From Knufia peltigerae (Eukaryota; Ascomycota; Eurotiomycetes; Chaetothyriales; Trichomeriaceae), in assembly GCA_030247855.1 (NCBI GenBank), contig JAPDRN010000033.1, positions 62,001 to 126,000 of the forward strand: 64,000 nt of DNA. Direction: 5' to 3'. The notes beneath the pieces were generated by a model. That model saw nothing but the letters and a program-made list of their open reading frames with translations. It did not search any database and was not told the DNA's origin. Within the stretch, counting starts at the first letter, position 1, and the number at the start of each line of letters is the position of its first letter. Made by a program: the position numbers and the translations under genes. Shown here in pieces: positions 55,474-64,000 of this stretch.

Positions 55474-56949
55474 ATGCTGGACGAGAATCTCCCAAGTGCG
55501 TGGCATCGGAGTACCAGCTACTCACGCTGACTTTCTACAGCCTTTGTCCTAAAGCCATCAAATGATAAACCAAAGCAAAACTCGACATTTCTGTTCTCGC
55601 AGCATGGCGCCGAATTCGAGCCCGCTTACACCCTGCGGCATCTCGACCCAGAGCAGCATGCCTCTAGGAATCGATACGCCGTCGCCCTCTATGATGCCTT
55701 CATTCCTGATGTTCTCTACGCAGAAGTCCTTCTAATCCCAGAATGGACACACCCAGTTATCTCGGAACAAGCAAGACTTAACGGCGCGATCCCACCTCCT
55801 CCGGAACCCGTCCTGCCCAGCGAATTCTCGATCCAATTATACAATCCAGACCAGCAGATCACAGTCAGGCATAAGCCTGCCAGTTGGAATACAGCAGCAT
55901 CTTGGGCGTTCGAAATGCCACAACAAACATTCCGAGAGCCCTCGGCTTCGGCGTTGGATCGAGGACAACACGACCCTGCTGCGTCCGAGGTCACACCTAA
56001 GATTGGTTTAAAGTGGAAGAAGGACAGTAAATTTTCTAAAGACCTGGCATGCTTCTTGTCTGGGAAAAGCACAGATATCGTGGGAAGCAAGGCGAAGAGC
56101 AAGGAGCCGGACATTACTGTATCAATCTTCAAAGGCCTGAAGGAGTTGACGTTATATGAGCCCAATTTGCAGAGGGTCGATATAGAGGACCTCAAAGGCT
56201 TTGAAGTTGTTCTTTTACTGGGAGCCGTGGTCATTCGAGATGTATATTTCGGGTCGTTGAAAGAAACATTCAATATATCTACAGCAGGAAGAAAGTCCAA
56301 TCCGACCAGCCCCAGTGCTGTCGACGCCGCCTTGGTTCCTGATCCTCGTCCTCAAACAGCCTCGCCAACCAGTACCACTGGTCCTGTTCGCGACCCACGA
56401 GTGCCTCCTACAGATCCGAGAAGCCAGTGGGAGCTGGACGCCGAAACCGCTCGACTGCAACGACAATTTGCAGAGGAAGAGCGGGCGAGGCGACGGCAGG
56501 AAGAGGAAGCCGAACGGAAAACGAGAATTCTGCTTGAGAACGAAGAGAGGGAGATACGTAGACGCCAGCAGGCTGAAGTTGATCTGGAGACGGAGCGTCT
56601 GAAGCAGCTATATGGCCAAGAGGACGCCAACGCACGCCCAAACCTGCCCCCTCGAGACTCACGACAGCAGAGGCATCACTCTGAATCTGTGCAATCGGCG
56701 TATCAACAATCCCAGCAAGGCCTCCGACCAGCCGCGCCGTACACCAATGCATGGGGTGGCTACACTTCAGGCGGAAGCTCTAGTAGTACTGGTCCTTACA
56801 TGTCTGGCGCCGCTGCTCAGTCGAGTTTCCTCACGCCTGTGCCGTCGCAGCCTCAAAATCTCAAGCAGAAGTCGAGCATTTTCAATTTTCGACGTCGCAG
56901 TGACCCTGACCCGAATAAGCTACAGAGAAAGAGAAGTGCCGTATTTTGA
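55474..56949 (+). CDS. Conserved ascomycete protein with C-terminal coiled coil, function unknown
   Basis: 476 residues. Exon 1 is only 22 nt (55474-55495), intron 55496-55540 (GTGCGT...CTACAG, 45 nt), exon 2 55541-56949. The join gives MLDENLPTFVLKPSNDKPK and opens a long frame whose first 130 codons lack any usable ATG. Conserved blocks: HGAEFEPAYTLRHLDPEQ, NRYAVALYDAFIPDVLYAEV, PSEFSIQLYNPDQQITV, KDSKFSKDLACFL, KEPDITVSIFKGLKELTLYEP and EVVLLLGAVVIRDVYFG. They form a compact beta-rich domain that I recall from many Pezizomycotina proteins of unknown role. A Pro-rich linker and an Arg/Glu coiled coil (about 300-375) follow. The end is basic (FRRRSDPDPNKLQRKR). Confidence 0.78.
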
Positions 56950-57155
56950 GGTTTTATTTACCCGGTATCAACGACCTTCCTGTTTGGGCGACGATTTTGC
57001 CTGACGTTCGTATCATGACCGGTCAATGGCCGACGAAGCCCGAGTCAACCATGTCATCATTTGTGCGAGTTCTACACGAGTTCTACACGCCTTTTCTGCT
57101 CTCGATTCTTACCTTTACTCACAATTCACACATGATAGTGATACCAAAATTCGAC

Positions 57156-58091
57156 ATGGCAGCATCACTCGGTAAACGTATTGTCTTCACCGGAGGGTCC
57201 GGCAAGGCTGGGAGACACTGCATTCCATACCTCCTCGAAAAAGGCCATCAAGTTCTCAACTTGGACCTGTTGGACTTCCCGAAAGATCATCTTCCAGCTG
57301 GAAAAAGCGTCTATACCATGAAGACCGACCTCACCGATGGTGCCCAGACATTCAACGCCTTGTCATCACTTTTCTCCATGGACGAATACGAACTGCCGAA
57401 GCACCCTGGACCACCGGACGCAGTCATACACTTTGCAGCATATGCTCGCAACATGATTGTGCCCGATAGCGAAACGTTCCGTGGCAACGTCATGAGCACG
57501 TATAATGTGATCGAGGCTGCGTGCAAACTGGGCGTCAAGAAAATCATCATTGCCAGCAGTGAAACCACATATGGTGTCTGCTTCAGCCAAGGCGACGACG
57601 ATTACCATTCTTTCCCACTCGAGGAAGATAGCTATGACCGCAACCCAATGGACACTTATGCCTGTTCTAAATTGACGGGGGAACGCATCGCTCGGAGCTT
57701 TGCACGGCGGTTCGACATTGATATCTATGCCTTGATCATCGGCAATGTCATTGAGCCACACGAATACGCGAGGGACTTTCCGCGCCACGTGGGTAAGCCA
57801 GAGACCAGGAAGAGAAATGCTTGGAGTTATATCGACGCGCGAGACCTTGGGCAAATTTGTGACCTGTGTGTTGCAAAGTCCGGATTGGGATTCCAGGTGT
57901 TCAACGCGACCAACGACACCATCACGACATCGATCCCCACGGCGGAGTTTTTGAAAAAGACGTGCCCCAACACACCAATCTCCCGAAAGATGGGTGAATG
58001 GGAGGCCCCACTGTCCAACAAGAAGATCCGAGATGTTCTGGGTTTCAAGGATGTTCATGACTGGCGGAAGTACTATACCCATAAAGACTGA
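57156..58091 (+). CDS. NAD-dependent epimerase/dehydratase (extended SDR)
   Basis: Extended short-chain dehydrogenase, 311 aa from ATG 57156. The frame is open further upstream with other ATGs (for example 57135), but the family normally begins a few residues before RIVFTGGSGKAG. The Rossmann loop is TGGSGKAG (12-19). The AAYA segment (HFAAYARN) and catalytic YxxxK (Y168, K172 in TYACSK) are present, with SSETTYG supplying the Ser/Thr of the triad. The sequence NVIEAACKLGVKKIIIASS is typical of sugar-nucleotide or uronate-dehydrogenase-like members. The C-terminal half has RNAWSYIDARDLGQICDLC and PLSNKKIRDVLGF. Substrate unknown; uronate or aldose-type sugars are plausible. It lies 206 bases behind the previous plus-strand gene. 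Confidence 0.88.
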   Translation: MAASLGKRIVFTGGSGKAGRHCIPYLLEKGHQVLNLDLLDFPKDHLPAGKSVYTMKTDLTDGAQTFNALSSLFSMDEYELPKHPGPPDAVIHFAAYARNMIVPDSETFRGNVMSTYNVIEAACKLGVKKIIIASSETTYGVCFSQGDDDYHSFPLEEDSYDRNPMDTYACSKLTGERIARSFARRFDIDIYALIIGNVIEPHEYARDFPRHVGKPETRKRNAWSYIDARDLGQICDLCVAKSGLGFQVFNATNDTITTSIPTAEFLKKTCPNTPISRKMGEWEAPLSNKKIRDVLGFKDVHDWRKYYTHKD

Positions 58092-58532
58092 AACTTTGAG
58101 ACCTTGTACAATACTGCGTGAGTCATTTGAGGTTTGGTCGTAAAGTACCTATTCAACGAGAGAAGGCTGCAACAGGATTGTGTACAGAAGCATAAGGCAA
58201 ATGTCTCACAAAAGTCACCTTGCTTGGTGGGGAAACAGTGTAGAAGAATGGATCTTATGATCGAGTTTCTTCACTGTGGAATTCACAAACCAGTGAGCAG
58301 AGCAGAGCAATACATTATCGAAGTCACCCGCCGCGATTTCGATGTCACTGTTACCAGGGCTCTTGGATGTCTCAATAGGTACTATTCTCTCCAGTGATTA
58401 ATACACTATTCTGCTGGCTGATTCACTTATTTCGTTGTGTCTCGCTCGTTTCACTATATTCCATGTCACTGTTCAAAAGTTTCGTGAAGAGACTCTTCCA
58501 GGGTAATCTCTGACTCACTACCCACTCCCTCA
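58092..58532. other. Intergenic upstream of TATA-leader copy 2
   Basis: 3' flank of the epimerase. No similarity to the region upstream of leader copy 1 was found by eye, so the shared sequence appears to start at the TATA box. Confidence 0.45.
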
Positions 58533-58705
58533 GATCCTATATAAGAGACCTTTATCCGCTTATTTCTCTCCCTCTCCCTCTTTCTCTTCAGATTTCTCTC
58601 TCAGGCTTCTCGCCTGTCTCATTCTAAGCCTCCTTTCTAAATATATATATGTTTATTACCCTGCCTAACATACGATGTCCAACGACTCGTCCTTGTGGGA
58701 CACCT
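58533..58705 (+). repeat. TATA-leader repeat, copy 2
   Basis: Reads CCTATATAAGAGA, a pyrimidine tract, the 32-nt block 58584-58615 identical to the minus strand of 32927-32958, then TTCTAAATATATATA, ACCCTGCCT and GTCCTTG. It runs straight into the first recognisable codons of the helicase relic. Confidence 0.78.
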
Positions 58706-59482
58706 TGCGCAAACCGGCCCCTTCTATCTAACAGACATCGGAGGAGAGATGATGGGAAGGTCACTTCTCGAGCGCTGCCTAGATCTGGGGCAACCACCAG
58801 ATAACAATGATGGACTTGAACTTCCATGTGCACGATCAGCCTGGAAGACACACCAACATGCTTTCTATGATGGTCGATTGCAACTTCCTCCATCAGACTT
58901 GAAAACCAACAGGGGAGTTTCTTCAAAGTCTCCTCACCAGACTGGCCCTTCAATTTGAAAACAGCAACAGAAGAACGTTCCGACTAACAGGAATGACTCA
59001 TTTTCTGAACGTGTCAAACTCTCTCCAAGGGCCCTCAAGGGCATTTCGATTCTCGACAGTGGACGAGAATGAGGCTCAGGCAGTCAGCGCATTGGTCAGA
59101 ACCCTCCTGTAGCTGGGCGCAAAGGCACAGCACATCGCTGTCCTAAGCCGCTTTCGGGGCCAGGTCAACTTCCTACAGCAACTAGCTCGTAGGGAGGGTT
59201 GGCCTGCAGAGATTGTGGAAACTGTGGATTCATCGCAAGGACTGGAAAAGAAGTTATCCTCTCCATGACGAAGACAGAAGGGCGTGTTGGCTGGCTTGTC
59301 AACAAGAAGCGCATGAACGTGTTTTTGTCACGGCAGAAGACAGCCTTTTATACTGTCGGCCATTGGGACAAGGTCAGATATCTCAAACATACTGGCCACG
59401 CAGTCTGGCTCATGGGGTTCCTTCAAGCCATGCAAGATGCACATTGGTGTTGGATTATTACAAGGAATGTAGCTCCCTAAAG
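58680..59482 (+). pseudogene. Relic of a UPF1-like SF1 helicase, copy B
   Basis: C-terminal half of a UPF1/NAM7-like superfamily 1 helicase, beginning near motif III. The first readable part is VLVGHLAQTGPFYLTDIGG and RSLLERCLDLGQPP, then HAFYDGRLQLP. After a TGA (58956-58958) comes GPSRAFRFSTVDENEAQAV, a TAG at 59110-59112, and AVLSRFRGQVNFLQQL (motif V region, where PYRxQ is usual). Then VETVDSSQGLEKK (Q-G-x-E core). A one-base loss near 59253 shifts the frame; the new frame continues VILSMTKTEGRVGWLVNKKRM, NVFLSRQK and VGHWDKVRYL. Motif order and wording match active SF1B helicases, but walker A and walker B are missing. Three breaks make it non-functional. Same family as the minus-strand relic at 18.98-19.85 kb. 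Confidence 0.8.
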
Positions 59483-60024
59483 ATGTGCTCGTCCTCCTCC
59501 ATAGCTCCATAAACTACGAGAAAGATATGGTGTAATGAAGATTGATTGACTTTTCTTGCCTTGCAAATATCTTCCATTTTCGAATTGATATTACACTGCG
59601 GGATACAATGCAGACCACCTCGCGAAGATGTACGTAAATCTCGTTGTTGGTACGAGTCGTTTGTGTGGCAATTTCCCAAGGCTTGATACCTTATTCGTAT
59701 TCGTACTCGTACTCGTGTGTGTGTGTGGCTCCAAATCCCCAGCCACTCAAATCCATCAGTGGAGGACGCGACAGTGGGAATCATCACCGCCAGCAAAGCA
59801 ACCCTGTGTCAGTCTTGCAGTTCAGGATGTCTTGCATACGCTGATGGAATTTCAGCCGCTGGTCATCTGATCTTATCTACCGCTCGTCTAATATTCTCAA
59901 CACGAAATAATTATGCTCTTACGAATTGTTGTACTCAAGGCCTCACGAATCCCCGCGAATCCTTGCCTGATGCACAGGAAGCCTTGACCTCTTTACGAAC
60001 CCATCAACCCGCACGGCCCGCGCC
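59483..60024. other. Intergenic upstream of leashin-like gene
   Basis: Contains a TCGTA/CTCGTA-type repeat merging into (GT)n at about 59693-59727. The rest should hold the promoter and leader of the next gene. Confidence 0.5.
59693..59727. repeat. Compound TCGTAT/TCGTAC-(GT)n microsatellite
   Basis: Four hexamer-like units ending in a GTGTGTGTGTG run. Confidence 0.8.
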
Positions 60025-63000
60025 ATGGGGAAATCCAGCTCCGGCCGTCATCAAAGTGGCTCACAAGGCTCGTCCAGATCTTTGCGCCGCACTGTTGAAG
60101 AGAATGGCATTCGCAAAGATCGGCATGATTCCGATTCAATATCGACATCATCCCGCCGCAAGTCCCGTCGACAAGACGCAGAGGAGGACAGCGAGGGATA
60201 TGCACGCGCATCGCGATCGGCCGAGACCACGTCCTTCACGCCTGTCCTCACAGCTGAACCATCGGAGATATCTGGCACATATTATACTGCACAGAACGGT
60301 AGCGAGGAAAGAACTCAGGATTTCTCGCGCAAAAGCCGTAGGAGTTCTAGATATGCCCAAGACAGAGGGCGGTCTGAAGATCTGGAAAGAGATGAGTATA
60401 CAAGTATAAGCAAAGGAGACACTCAGAGCGGTCGCCGAGACTCGCGCAAGTCGAGCAAGACGGAGAGAAAGAGCAGGACTCGCACATACGAGGGCAATGA
60501 GGCGTCGTTGCCCCAAAATCAGTTCCCAGGAGAATTTCCTGCGACCTATGCAGAGCCTTACCGCCCGCCTGGTCTGGCTGCCGACTACTACGGCGACAAC
60601 GGGGAGTCTGTCGCGCAGCAACCTGGAGTCCGGCCAAACCAACCTAGCATTATCACCAGCGCTGACCAGACGCATCTTATGGAACCAACCCCGGACGCAA
60701 AGCCGCCTCCCGAACCAAGTAGTATGGGTCAGGTTGGTGCAGCTGCAAGCTATTTCGGTTCAGCTGAATTCGAGTCGGACTCTGGAGTGCAGTCGACCCC
60801 TTCTAAGCCTACCCAAAAGCCGAATCTGAAGCCAGGCAGACCATCGAAGCACGGTCAGACTGGAACAAGCCCAAGGTCGAGCCCTGGTCCTCAAGGAACC
60901 CAGTCGCTTCCAGGAGCACCGCCCTTGGGTCTCGCTGCCGAGTATTATGCAGGTGGAAGTTTGGAACCTATGAATGGACCTGCATACCAGACGCCATCTC
61001 GCCCACCACCAGGAGCTCAGGTCTCTCCTGCACCATTCTCAGCACCTGCTAATTTTGGTGGGCCTCAACAGCACTCCAGCGCAGCGATGTTTGGCGGCTC
61101 AGCTTTGGCTGGGGCTGCCGCTGGAGCATACATGTCAGCTCACTCACATCACGGGGAGTTCCAGAGTCAACATTACAGCTCTGGTACAAATGCGCAAACA
61201 TCCTCACATGGCCGCCCACATTCACATCTTCCCCAAGGTCAGACACAGCAAGTCCATCGTCACAAACGTCGTGGGCCTCTAGGTAAACTTGTCGACTGGT
61301 TCCGCGACCCAGATGCGGTGGCGGAGTATGAACAGTACACCGAAGCGATTGGTGTATGCAAATACTGCTTTGACCCCACTAGTTCGCCAGCAGATGCACC
61401 TCGTAGGCATCATTATCACCCGAAAAGACGTTCTTCCGGTGGTCCAAACGGTAGTACCTCTCGCGTGGACAAGACTTACCGGTACTCTTCTGATGAGGAG
61501 AGACGGCGTCGATCAGGTGTAAAGAAAGCGGTCGCCGGCGGACTGGCAGGTTATGGAGCAGCCAAGATCGGAGACGCAATGTACAAGAACAAACACGATT
61601 TCGACGATACATATTCTGTCAGGTCTGGAAGGCCGGTCAACCAAAATCGAGTCAGTTTCCAGGATGACCAGCGCTCCCATCAGCGCAGAACCCAACGAGA
61701 TACAGCCTCAGAAGACATCAGTCGAAGAGATCACGATGTCTCCTACAGCTCGAGTAAGATTCATTCGCAAAGCCAGAGAAGACGCAACACCCGACGTGAT
61801 TCCAGTACTTCATCAGCGTCACGTGGCTTGTCTAGGGGTGCTGCATTCAGTGTCGCGGCTGCTGGTGCTACAGGACTAGCAATGGGAGCCGCCGCTGCTA
61901 GTGATACATCAAGGCGGGACCGGAGTCGTTCACCGCAGCAAAAACGCTATTACTCAAAGCGGGTCTCGCCTAGGCATTCTTATGTCGACCTCTCAACAAC
62001 TAATGAAGGGTCAGGTGGCTTGATGGGCTTTTTCACAAGCCCCTCAGCAAACAAGAAACAGGGCCACAAAAGCAAAGGATTTTTCAATTTTGGCAATGCA
62101 TCGAGCTCATCGTCTGATGCCGACCTTGCTTTCGGGGCGGCTACTGTGCGTCGAAGGAACTCCAATAAACGCCTCCATAACAGCAAGCGCAGGCCGACTC
62201 GACGAGAATCAAGTGAAGCTATCATGGGCCTCGTGGCAACAGGCGAAGCATTGGCTGCTGAAAGTCTTCGGCGAGATAAGAGAGGTAAGCAGAGATTTGA
62301 TGCTGATATAACAACAGGACGACATGACACACAATATGGGGGACGTCGTGTTCCAACGCAAACAAGTCACGATTCAAGCGGTGGAAATGATGATGAATGG
62401 TACGATACCGATGACGATGATAATCGAAGTTCTTCAAGTATAGACTCCGCGCTCGCGTATGGAGGAAGCGTCTCAGCAATCCAGAGCCGGGAGTCACTCG
62501 TCCCAAATAAGAGACCGACAAAGCCTACGGAGACATCACCTTATCATGGCTCTACTATAGCAGGAAGGCAACCTCTACAGTACGGCGACGACTCCAGACG
62601 CTTGAATGGCCACGATGCTTCAGCATTCAATATTGGCTCCGCTGGAGTCCTAGCCGCAGGTGCAACTGCAGCTGGCGTTTTGGCTGCCTCATATGGCCGT
62701 GATGAGATACCCCCGGTTGCAGCCAGCCACAGTGATCTTCCTCCCATGCGAGAAGTGGAACCGAGGCCAATCTCGAATCACGGGTTCAGTGCCCCAAAAT
62801 ACATCGTGTCCGAACCGAGAAAGGTTTCTGCTACGTCCGTACCCTTACAGCAACCTCAGCCTGTAGTCCCTGTGGTACCATTCTTCCATGAGAACGAATT
62901 CGGTCCAACGCGCAAGACAGGACGTCATGCATCAACTGACTTCTCTTCAACGACTGACGATTACCGCAATGGTCGTCGGCAAGGTGACCTGGACTCACGA

Positions 63001-64000
63001 CATCAGTCGAGGCGCTCCAGGCGTGACTCAAGTCCAGCCAAACTGGGTTCTCAGGATCAGAAGAGCAACGTTAGTTTCAGCCTGACTGAATCGCAGTTAC
63101 AGAACGAACACCGTGCTGAAGAAGGAGGAAACGTGTGGGGAAGTGGACGCGATGACAAAAGACGGCGCAGATCTGCTGAGGTCAACTATACGAGAAATGA
63201 TTTGGTGGCCGAACCGGGTGCCTTGCAGAGTATGGCACACCCGGAAGCGACACGCTCATCCAACTCTCGACACTCTTCGTTAGATTCATCCGATGAACGA
63301 GTTGCAGAAATCGAACGTGAGCTGAAGCGTCTCTACGCAGAGCAACATGAGGCAGAAGAACGCGAGCACAAGCGACGCAACGAACGTTCAAGTGCCGCCG
63401 TCGCCGCCGGCGCCGCGGCAGCAGTAGCAGCCACTGTTGCTCTGGCATCAAAGAGCAAGAGTAGCAATCCACCAGAGGAGGGCGCTCCTCGTCGTAGATC
63501 GAGCTTGAAGAGGTCGAAGGAACGAAAGGCCTCTCCGCCCATGGAGACTCAACAAGAGCGGATCGCAAAAATGGCAGCGCAACGTGTCAGATCAACTCCG
63601 TCACCAGTCCACGAAGATTATGGCTCCTTTTTCGTTCCGCAAGAGCTTCAAGAGCACCTGAAAGAGCACAATGCTCAAGCCGAACACCGGGATGACATGG
63701 ATGCAAACGTGGTTGAAATTGTTCCTGGAGCGGCGCTTTCGAAACCTCGACATCCTTTCGATCCTTTCACTTATCGACCTTTCGGCCTGTCACTCGAAGA
63801 TGATCCTTCGTCGTATCCTTGGACAGTTCCCATGCTGGAACTCATTGAGCCAACTCCACCCGGTAGCCAGACTCATAGTGTCCGGGGTGACACAAGTCCT
63901 CTTGTTGAACCGCAGTTGTCGAAGCAGGCGGAAGACGGAAATAACATTGTTGGGGAGCCTCTGGAACGGAAAACTAGCAATGGGTCTAAGGTGACCTGGG
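60025..64000 (+). CDS. Leashin-like Woronin-body tethering protein, 5' part
   Basis: Open frame from ATG 60025 through the right window edge, at least 1325 residues, no intron seen. The product is hydrophilic, Ser/Arg-rich and largely disordered, with small ordered islands. One is RRGPLGKLVDWFRDP then EYEQYTEAIGVCKYCFDP and RRHHYH (about 413-465), containing a CxxC. Others are VKKAVAGGLAGYGAAKIGDAMY, GFFNFGNASSSSSDADLAFG and an Ala-rich helix near residue 1130. The last is RHPFDPFTYRPFGLSLEDDPSS followed by YPWTVPMLELIEPTPPGSQ near the window end. These islands resemble what I recall of leashin (LAH), which links Woronin bodies to the hyphal cortex or septal pore. Leashins are giant proteins, so much of the gene lies outside. 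Identification is from memory of these motifs. Confidence 0.6.
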   Translation, partial: MGKSSSGRHQSGSQGSSRSLRRTVEENGIRKDRHDSDSISTSSRRKSRRQDAEEDSEGYARASRSAETTSFTPVLTAEPSEISGTYYTAQNGSEERTQDFSRKSRRSSRYAQDRGRSEDLERDEYTSISKGDTQSGRRDSRKSSKTERKSRTRTYEGNEASLPQNQFPGEFPATYAEPYRPPGLAADYYGDNGESVAQQPGVRPNQPSIITSADQTHLMEPTPDAKPPPEPSSMGQVGAAASYFGSAEFESDSGVQSTPSKPTQKPNLKPGRPSKHGQTGTSPRSSPGPQGTQSLPGAPPLGLAAEYYAGGSLEPMNGPAYQTPSRPPPGAQVSPAPFSAPANFGGPQQHSSAAMFGGSALAGAAAGAYMSAHSHHGEFQSQHYSSGTNAQTSSHGRPHSHLPQGQTQQVHRHKRRGPLGKLVDWFRDPDAVAEYEQYTEAIGVCKYCFDPTSSPADAPRRHHYHPKRRSSGGPNGSTSRVDKTYRYSSDEERRRRSGVKKAVAGGLAGYGAAKIGDAMYKNKHDFDDTYSVRSGRPVNQNRVSFQDDQRSHQRRTQRDTASEDISRRDHDVSYSSSKIHSQSQRRRNTRRDSSTSSASRGLSRGAAFSVAAAGATGLAMGAAAASDTSRRDRSRSPQQKRYYSKRVSPRHSYVDLSTTNEGSGGLMGFFTSPSANKKQGHKSKGFFNFGNASSSSSDADLAFGAATVRRRNSNKRLHNSKRRPTRRESSEAIMGLVATGEALAAESLRRDKRGKQRFDADITTGRHDTQYGGRRVPTQTSHDSSGGNDDEWYDTDDDDNRSSSSIDSALAYGGSVSAIQSRESLVPNKRPTKPTETSPYHGSTIAGRQPLQYGDDSRRLNGHDASAFNIGSAGVLAAGATAAGVLAASYGRDEIPPVAASHSDLPPMREVEPRPISNHGFSAPKYIVSEPRKVSATSVPLQQPQPVVPVVPFFHENEFGPTRKTGRHASTDFSSTTDDYRNGRRQGDLDSRHQSRRSRRDSSPAKLGSQDQKSNVSFSLTESQLQNEHRAEEGGNVWGSGRDDKRRRRSAEVNYTRNDLVAEPGALQSMAHPEATRSSNSRHSSLDSSDERVAEIERELKRLYAEQHEAEEREHKRRNERSSAAVAAGAAAAVAATVALASKSKSSNPPEEGAPRRRSSLKRSKERKASPPMETQQERIAKMAAQRVRSTPSPVHEDYGSFFVPQELQEHLKEHNAQAEHRDDMDANVVEIVPGAALSKPRHPFDPFTYRPFGLSLEDDPSSYPWTVPMLELIEPTPPGSQTHSVRGDTSPLVEPQLSKQAEDGNNIVGEPLERKTSNGSKVTW

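Noticed and set aside
56946..57155. N-terminal extension of the epimerase to the first possible start
   Set aside because: That start is TTG and overlaps the previous stop codon; the family begins just before the Rossmann loop, so ATG 57156 is preferred.
1..64000. CRISPR arrays, rRNA or tRNA genes
   Set aside because: No spaced direct repeats, rRNA-like blocks or recognisable A/B-box pairs with a cloverleaf were seen by eye; a covariance-model search was not possible.

Overview
This window is a gene-dense stretch of a filamentous ascomycete genome (Pezizomycotina). The evidence is short phase-interrupting introns of about 50-110 nt with GTRNGT...YAG borders, fungal-only protein families (DUF2421-type membrane protein, fungal trans-2-like regulator, siderophore transporter), a myosin V with a DIL tail, and a large basic/Ser-rich protein that looks like leashin, the Woronin-body tether restricted to this subphylum. 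A recurrent intergenic TACTCCGTA/TACGGAGTA word is compatible with Eurotiomycetes or relatives, but I cannot name a species. I saw no tRNA, rRNA or CRISPR.

Layout. 0-3 kb: the 5' two thirds of a mitochondrial Pdx1-type lipoyl protein (-) and a medium-chain reductase (+). 3-5.6 kb holds no convincing gene. 5.6-19 kb is a conserved housekeeping block, all on +: Tcp11/Sok1-like protein, mitochondrial Holliday-junction resolvase Cce1/Ydc2, a small secreted protein, NAP1-like histone chaperone, and class V myosin. 19-23 kb is degenerate: a relic of a UPF1-like SF1 helicase (-) and an HNH-nuclease gene (-) broken by one in-frame TGA. 23-38 kb is an accessory/metabolic block: Baeyer-Villiger-type flavin monooxygenase, a fungal regulator lacking a zinc cluster, an APC amino-acid/GABA-type permease, an orphan ORF under a TATA-leader repeat, a siderophore-type MFS transporter and a drug/polyamine-type MFS transporter. 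39-58 kb returns to conserved genes: NIPA/DUF803 transporter, a zinc-finger/coiled-coil protein, a possible 47-residue membrane protein, a Cys-rich protein, an amidase, an AlkB-like dioxygenase, a 1032-residue FUSC/DUF2421 membrane protein, a conserved coiled-coil protein and an NAD-dependent epimerase. 58.5-59.5 kb carries a second, independently broken copy of the same helicase on +, directly behind a TATA-containing leader that is also found at 32.85-33.0 kb on -. From 60.0 kb to the window end runs the open 5' part of the leashin-like gene.

The genes do not form one pathway. The main unexplained structure is the dispersed set formed by two helicase relics and two copies of a TATA-plus-pyrimidine leader, with the broken HNH gene close to one relic. 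It suggests a multicopy element or expanded gene family active here in the past. Exon borders and start codons were assigned by eye from splice consensus and family alignment; where two choices remain I say so.
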